NCBI RefSeq assembly: GCF_004025965.2
Contig: NZ_SAYU02000004.1
Location: forward strand, 36,878 to 100,877
Length of the DNA stretch: 64,000 nucleotides
Reading direction: 5' to 3'
Source: Phycicoccus flavus
GTDB lineage: Bacteria > Actinomycetota > Actinomycetes > Actinomycetales > Dermatophilaceae
Under the pieces are notes generated by a model, which saw nothing but the letters and a program-made list of their open reading frames with translations, did not search any database and was not told the DNA's origin. This document shows positions 61,203 through 64,000 of the stretch, in pieces. Both the position numbers and the translations under genes were made by a program. Numbering within the stretch: position 1 is the first letter of the stretch; each line of letters starts with the position of its first letter.

Positions 61203-61972
61203 CCGACGTCCTCGTCTGCGTCAAGCGGGTCCCCGACCCCACCGGCGAGGTCGTGCTCACCGACGACGGGATGCGCGTCGACGGGCGGTACGCCGGCTAC
61301 ACGACCTCCGCCCACGAGGAGGCCGCGGTCGCGCTGGCCGTCCAGGTGGCCGAGGCGTCCGGTGGCACGGTGACCGTGCTGTCGGTGGGCTCGCAGGAGA
61401 GCATCGAGCAGATCCGCGCCGGCATCGCCGTCGGCGCCACCGACGGCATCCTCGTCGAGGCCGACGCCGACGCCCTCGGCCCGGTCGACGTCGCGTCCGC
61501 GATCGCCGAGGCGGTCGCGGCCCGGCAGGACGCCGGGACCACCTACGGCCTCGTCCTGCTCGGCAACGACGCCGCCGACACCGGCGACTTCCAGGTCGGG
61601 ATCCGGCTGGCCTACCTCCTGGAGCGGCCGGTGGTCGCCGGCGCCCAGACCGTCGAGACCGACGGCGGGACCGCCACCGTGCGCGCCGAGGGGCCGGAGG
61701 GGACCGAGGTCTACGAGCTGCCGCTGCCCGCCGTCGTCACCGTCCTCGAGGGCGGGGTCTCCCCGAAGTACCCGAGCGTCGTCGGCCGGATGAAGGCCAA
61801 GAAGGCGGCGGTCGAGACCATGACCTGGTCCGGCACGGCGGCCGGCGCGGGGCGTGAGGGGCTCACGGTCCCCGAGCCGCCGCCGAGCGAGGTCACCGTC
61901 ATCGGCGAGGGACCGGCCGCCGCGCCGGGCCTCGTCGCCGTCCTCAAGGAGCTCAAGGTGGTGCACGGATGA
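61199..61972 (+). CDS. etfB: Electron transfer flavoprotein beta subunit
   Basis: A 257-aa ETF beta subunit. VLVCVKRVPDPTGEV starts the AMP-binding fold, and GNDAADTGDFQVGIRLAYLL and the VEGGVSPKYPSV-like C-terminal segment (LEGGVSPKYPSVVGRMKAKK) are family motifs. It overlaps the preceding flavoprotein gene (ATGA) and the etfA gene downstream. It passes electrons from the dehydrogenase to the quinone pool through an ETF-quinone oxidoreductase that is not in this window. Confidence 0.93.
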   Translation: MTDVLVCVKRVPDPTGEVVLTDDGMRVDGRYAGYTTSAHEEAAVALAVQVAEASGGTVTVLSVGSQESIEQIRAGIAVGATDGILVEADADALGPVDVASAIAEAVAARQDAGTTYGLVLLGNDAADTGDFQVGIRLAYLLERPVVAGAQTVETDGGTATVRAEGPEGTEVYELPLPAVVTVLEGGVSPKYPSVVGRMKAKKAAVETMTWSGTAAGAGREGLTVPEPPPSEVTVIGEGPAAAPGLVAVLKELKVVHG

Positions 61973-62925
61973 GCGTGCTCGTCCTCGTCGAGACCGAGGA
62001 GGGACGGGTCTCGCTCGTCTCCCGCGAGGCCCTGAGCTTCGCCCGGTCGCTGGGCGCCGGCGACCTCCACGCCGTCGTCGTCGGCCCGGCGTCGGAGTCG
62101 GTCGTCACCGACTGCCGCGGCGCCGGCGTCGCCGTCGTCCACGAGGCGTCCGACCCGGCGCTGGAGCGGTACGCCGCCGCGGCCTGGGCCGCGGTCGTCG
62201 AGGCCGCCGGACGCGCCGCCCGCGCCGACCTCGTCGTCGCCGGCGGAACCGGCCGCGGCAACGAGGTGCTCGCGCACGTCGCCGCCCGGCGGGGCCTGCG
62301 GATGGCGGCCAACGTCGTGTCCGTCGAGTCGCTGAACCCTCTCGTCGTCCAGCGGCAGGTCGTCGGCGGAGCGGCCCTGGAACGGGCCACCGTGCCCAGC
62401 CGGGTGCGACTGCTGACGATGGCCGGCCACGCCGTCGAGCCGACCGCCGCCGACTCGCCCGGCGAGGCCCGGGTGTCCCCGCTGCCGGTCACGGTCGACC
62501 CCCAGGACCTGCGCGCGCAGGTCGTCCGCCTCGAGAAGCGCGAGAGCGCGGACACCTCCGGGCTCCAGGCGGCCAAGGTCGTCGTCGGCGCCGGTCGTGG
62601 CGCCGGTGGGCCGGACGGGTTCGCCGCGGTCGACGCCCTGGCCGAGCGCCTCGGCGGTGCCGTCGGGGTCTCGCGGGTCGTCACCTCGCTCGGCTGGCGT
62701 CCGCACCACGAGCAGGTCGGGCAGACCGGCTCGCGGATCGCGCCGGACCTCTACCTGGCCTGCGGCATCTCCGGGTCGATCCAGCACTGGGCCGGGTGCG
62801 CGTCGAGCCGCACGATCATCGCCGTGAACACCGACGCCGACGCCCCGATGGTCACGAAGGCCGACTACGCCGTCATCGGCGACATGCACGAGGTGCTGCC
62901 GGCCGTGCTCGAGGAGCTCGGCTGA
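61969..62925 (+). CDS. etfA: Electron transfer flavoprotein alpha subunit
   Basis: A 318-aa ETF alpha subunit. The C-terminal FAD site EQVGQTGSRIAPDLYLACG continues as ISGSIQHWAG, and NTDADAPMVTKADYAVIGD ends the FAD domain. It overlaps etfB by four bases. Together the two form the acceptor for the upstream flavoprotein. This dedicated pair suggests that the housekeeping ETF elsewhere is not used. Confidence 0.95.
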   Translation: MSVLVLVETEEGRVSLVSREALSFARSLGAGDLHAVVVGPASESVVTDCRGAGVAVVHEASDPALERYAAAAWAAVVEAAGRAARADLVVAGGTGRGNEVLAHVAARRGLRMAANVVSVESLNPLVVQRQVVGGAALERATVPSRVRLLTMAGHAVEPTAADSPGEARVSPLPVTVDPQDLRAQVVRLEKRESADTSGLQAAKVVVGAGRGAGGPDGFAAVDALAERLGGAVGVSRVVTSLGWRPHHEQVGQTGSRIAPDLYLACGISGSIQHWAGCASSRTIIAVNTDADAPMVTKADYAVIGDMHEVLPAVLEELG

Positions 62926-62947
62926 CGTCGTGACCCCCCGGCGGCGC

Positions 62948-63802
62948 TCAGTCGTCCTCGAGCGCGGCCCAGTCGGAGCGCTCGGGGGCGGCCGCCCGCC
63001 CCTCGGGGCAGTGCGCCCGCAGGTCGCACCAGCCGCACAGCGGCCCGGTGACGACCGGGAACAGCTCGGACCCCGTGCCGTGGCGGGCGAAGTCGGCGTC
63101 GGCCCTGCGGGCGTCGCGCATGATCGAGCGGGCGCGCTCGACGTGCCGGCCGATGGACTCCGCGGTGTGCTCGTGGACGGCGACGGTGCCGGTCGGGACG
63201 TGGTGCAGCTCGACCCGGCGCACGGGGCGGCGGAACATCTTCCACACCGCGGCGGCGTAGAGGGCGAGCGGCAGCGACGTGCGCGCGTCGTCGTCGGTGG
63301 GGACCGAGCGCGAGGTCTTGTAGTCGACGACGACGAGCTCGCCGTCGCGGTCGTCGAGCCGGTCGACCCGGCCCTGGAGGCGCAGGTCGTCGCTGAGCAG
63401 CGACACGGTGCGCTCGATGCCGACCGGGCGGGCGACCGGGCCCGCGTCGCGCAGGTAGGCGGTGACGGCCTCGCGCATCCGCTCGCGCCAGCGACGGGAC
63501 TGTTCGGCGTCGCGGAAGCCGACGTCGATCCAGGCGCGGTCGACCAGGCGCGCGGCGTCCTCGGGCGTCGGGCGCGGCAGGTCCCACCAGTCGCGCAGCG
63601 CGTTGTGGACGGCGATGCCGACCGAGGTGTGCGCCCGCGGGCGGCGCTTCTCGGGGCTCGGCCGGTCGAGGTACTGCATGCGGTAGCGCCGCGGGCAGTC
63701 CAGGAAGGCCAGCAGCTTGCTCGGGCTGCCGCCCCACAGCGGCTCGGGCATGCCGGGGAGGGCCGCCTGCCGCGGCGCCGCCTGCTCCCCCGTCGTCGTC
63801 AC
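62948..63802 (-). CDS. PD-(D/E)XK nuclease family protein (RecB-like)
   Basis: A 284-aa nuclease-fold protein. [20 protein letters not shown] contains the PD-(D/E)XK catalytic core, and cysteines in [11 protein letters not shown] plus [10 protein letters not shown] likely bind an Fe-S cluster, as in AddB, AdnA and Cas4-like enzymes. It is stand-alone, not joined to a helicase. GTG 63802 was chosen; GTG 63832 adds ten residues. It converges on etfA and is divergent from the serine ammonia-lyase start. Confidence 0.85.
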   Translation of the reverse strand: MTTTGEQAAPRQAALPGMPEPLWGGSPSKLLAFLDCPRRYRMQYLDRPSPEKRRPRAHTSVGIAVHNALRDWWDLPRPTPEDAARLVDRAWIDVGFRDAEQSRRWRERMREAVTAYLRDAGPVARPVGIERTVSLLSDDLRLQGRVDRLDDRDGELVVVDYKTSRSVPTDDDARTSLPLALYAAAVWKMFRRPVRRVELHHVPTGTVAVHEHTAESIGRHVERARSIMRDARRADADFARHGTGSELFPVVTGPLCGWCDLRAHCPEGRAAAPERSDWAALEDD

Positions 63803-63884
63803 CGCACCGACGGTAACCGCTCCATCCGACACCGCGGGGCAGCCCTCCACAGGGCGCGTCGCGGGTGACAGACTCGAGGACACC

Positions 63885-64000
63885 ATGGCCATCTCCTCCT
63901 TCGACCTGTTCTCGGTCGGCATCGGCCCGTCCTCCTCGCACACCGTCGGCCCGATGCGGGCGGCGTTCACCTTCGTCGAGGGCCTGAGGTCCGACGGACT
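63885..64000 (+). CDS. sdaA: L-serine ammonia-lyase, N-terminal part only
   Basis: Only the first 38 codons are present; the gene runs past the window end. [20 protein letters not shown] is the diagnostic start of the iron-sulfur L-serine ammonia-lyase (SdaA/TdcG) family, which converts serine to pyruvate and ammonia. The ATG at 63885 has a GAGGA site. It is beside the demethylation genes and could be the outlet for serine made from glycine, though that is inference. Confidence 0.88.
   Translation, partial: MAISSFDLFSVGIGPSSSHTVGPMRAAFTFVEGLRSDG

Noticed and set aside
1..64000. CRISPR arrays, insertion sequences, integrases or attachment sites
   Set aside because: No regularly spaced repeats, transposase motifs or duplicated tRNA ends were seen; the only tRNA has no partial copy nearby.

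Overview
This window is 64 kb of very GC-rich, densely packed DNA with short or overlapping intergenic regions, many GTG starts and 4-base ATGA/GTGA gene overlaps. A WhiB7 regulator, mycoredoxin, UvrD2, AdnAB, UPF0182, DUF3107 and PPA1309-type proteins place it in the Actinobacteria. A Micrococcales-type host such as an Intrasporangiaceae or Dermatophilaceae relative is my guess and is not proven by the sequence. No phage, transposase, CRISPR array or rRNA is visible. One tRNA, initiator Met, is present.

Layout. 1-9.1 kb: truncated lipoprotein, histidinol-phosphatase (HisN), Ogt-type alkyltransferase, a paired M16 peptidase operon, type II NADH dehydrogenase, a UvrA-like ABC ATPase, a VOC/AraC pair and tRNA-fMet. 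9.3-44.4 kb: a housekeeping block whose gene order closely follows, as I recall it, M. tuberculosis Rv3193c-Rv3213c. It holds UPF0182, PDZ/Lon-like protease, zincin-like DUF2342, NUDIX, YgjP peptidase, a ThiF/TOMM-like E1 remnant, ABC1 kinase, WhiB7, UvrD2, mycoredoxin, NudC, a phosphotransferase, AdnB, AdnA, MoeZ, TetR, DUF3107, ferritin-like protein, RhlE and ParA. Unusual insertions are a Flp-prepilin-like N-terminus fused to a long cysteine-containing ectodomain (18.1-20.1 kb), two tiny ORFs coupled to whiB7, an APC permease and an alcohol dehydrogenase.

46.2-64 kb is a one-carbon and quaternary-amine catabolism region, the most interesting part. It encodes a MetF-like protein, a homocysteine methyltransferase-like protein, a pyrrolysine-free MttB-superfamily methyltransferase, a corrinoid protein, a methyl-tetrahydrofolate:corrinoid methyltransferase, a RACo-like corrinoid activator and a DUF1638 protein. 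It also encodes a dimethylglycine dehydrogenase-like flavoprotein with GcvT domains, both ETF subunits, two IclR regulators and the start of an L-serine ammonia-lyase. A coherent reading is demethylation of a betaine (glycine betaine is the simplest candidate) onto a corrinoid and then tetrahydrofolate. The dimethylglycine product would be oxidised with electrons passed to ETF, and carbon would leave through glycine and serine to pyruvate. Two distinct inverted or repeated operator sets mark the two IclR regulons.

Regulation visible in the DNA includes a whiB7 leader with a candidate AT-preceded promoter, an upstream ORF, and competing antiterminator and terminator hairpins. There is also a twin MarR operator, a 13+13 bp IclR operator between iclR and the mttB-like gene, and a 20-bp motif shared by the second iclR and the flavoprotein operon.
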